DNA from: Rhodospirillaceae bacterium
Lineage (GTDB): Bacteria; Pseudomonadota; Alphaproteobacteria; Rhodospirillales; Magnetospirillaceae
Direction: 5' to 3'
Assembly (NCBI GenBank): GCA_030151865.1
Contig: JASLCK010000080.1
Location: forward strand, 1 to 6,844
Length of the DNA: 6,844 nt
Both the position numbers and the translations under genes were made by a program. Below, one piece after another: positions 6,204-6,844 of this stretch (its first letter is position 1; every line of letters begins with the position of its first letter). A model generated the notes under the pieces. The model saw nothing but the letters and a program-made list of their open reading frames with translations. It searched no databases and was not told the DNA's origin.

Positions 6204-6844
6204 ATGGCCGCCCCCTCTGTCGAACATATAGTTCTGAACCGCCTTGCTTTTGGCCCAAGCGCCGAAGATCTGGCGCAAATCCGCATTGCGGGCATAGACC
6301 GCTGGATCGACCAGCAATTGACGCCCGACAGCGGTGACGATGCCGCGTTAGCCCAGCGGTTGACTGCGGCGCGCCTGCGCATCCGCTATAACGGCGGCGA
6401 CGGTTATCCGGCCCTGGACGAAATGCGTCCCCTTGCCACGCTGAACCAGGATATTGCCCAACTTTGGCCGTTGACCGACGGCAAACAGCCGATGGCCGGT
6501 CAGGAACGTCAGCGTCCGCGCCAGGAAGTCGCGGCAGCCACCCTGATCCGCGCCTTTCATTCCCGCTGGCAATTGCGCGAAGTGCTGGTGGATTTCTGGC
6601 ACAATCATTTCAATGTCAATGCCGCCGGAGATCATGCCGTCAGCGCCGCCCTGCCCGCCTATGACCGGGTCATCCGCGAACACACCCTGGGCAATTTCCG
6701 CGATTTTCTGGAAGCCGTGGCGACCAGTCCGGCCATGCTGATTTTCCTCAACAACCGCACATCGCGCGCCGGCAACGCCAACGAGAATTACGGGCGCGAA
6801 CTGCTGGAGCTTCACACCCTGGGCGTCGACGGCGGCTACACCCA
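6204..6844 (+). CDS. DUF1800-family protein, N-terminal part, cut by window edge
   Basis: The frame is open from 6168 to the edge; from ATG 6204 it gives 213 codons beginning MAAPSVEHIVLNRLAFGPSA. DUF1800 landmarks are all present in order: the N-terminal RLAFGPSAEDL (13-23) and WIDQQL (34-39), the core FWHNHFNV (131-138) with H133, N134 and H135, REHTLGNFRDFLEAVATSPA (158-177), MLIFLNN (178-184) and NENYGRELLELHTLGVDGGY (193-212). About half of the usual length should lie beyond the edge. No signal peptide is visible at this start. The biochemical function of DUF1800 is unknown; such genes are very often followed by a DUF1501 gene, which could be checked just past the window. No strong ribosome site is visible; GTG 6201 and TTG 6186 are alternative starts. 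The gene is divergent from the DUF2975/XRE pair. Confidence 0.88.
   Translation, partial: MAAPSVEHIVLNRLAFGPSAEDLAQIRIAGIDRWIDQQLTPDSGDDAALAQRLTAARLRIRYNGGDGYPALDEMRPLATLNQDIAQLWPLTDGKQPMAGQERQRPRQEVAAATLIRAFHSRWQLREVLVDFWHNHFNVNAAGDHAVSAALPAYDRVIREHTLGNFRDFLEAVATSPAMLIFLNNRTSRAGNANENYGRELLELHTLGVDGGYT

Noticed and set aside
6348..6815. 155-codon minus-strand open frame opposite the DUF1800 gene
   Set aside because: The plus strand carries all N-terminal DUF1800 motifs here; the minus frame shows no family.

Overview
The window looks like a chromosomal segment from a GC-rich Gram-negative bacterium, most likely an alphaproteobacterium of the Rhodospirillales type. The grounds are an hpnN-hpnM pair (hopanoid lipid transport genes, common in that group), strong GC bias at third codon positions and canonical AGGAGG-like ribosome sites. 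The genus-level guess is inference only. Six protein genes are supported; the first and last run off the window edges. I see no rRNA, tRNA, CRISPR array, transposase or integrase.

Left part (1-1733): the N-terminal two thirds of a YeiH-family (UPF0324, 'putative sulfate exporter') membrane protein reads leftward. A 307-base AT-rich intergenic region with two clear palindromes and a plausible promoter separates it from a divergently transcribed cysteine-rich cytosolic protein resembling the DUF6125 family. That gene converges on hpnM, and the two share a strong hairpin terminator at 1744-1774.

Middle part (1804-6018, all on the minus strand, so read from right to left): a four-membrane-segment DUF2975 protein, a 75-residue XRE-type regulator only 9 bases after it, a 146-base gap with a possible promoter, then hpnN (a 12-segment RND/MMPL-type transporter) and, 28 bases further, hpnM (a periplasmic MlaC/Ttg2D-like protein). 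HpnN is known to be needed for moving hopanoids from the inner to the outer membrane, and HpnM is a likely periplasmic lipid-binding partner. The DUF2975/XRE pair is a recurrent regulator plus membrane-partner module; its position directly upstream of hpnNM may be coincidental or may mean membrane-linked control of hopanoid trafficking.

Right part (6019-6844): a 185-base divergent intergenic region with two perfect 7-bp inverted repeats, then the N-terminal 213 residues of a DUF1800 protein reading rightward off the edge. Most of the window is ordinary housekeeping or envelope content. The points most worth a second look are the palindromes in the intergenic regions, the DUF6125-like protein with its six-cysteine C-terminus, the regulator module next to hpnNM, and a small in-frame duplication at the end of the XRE gene.
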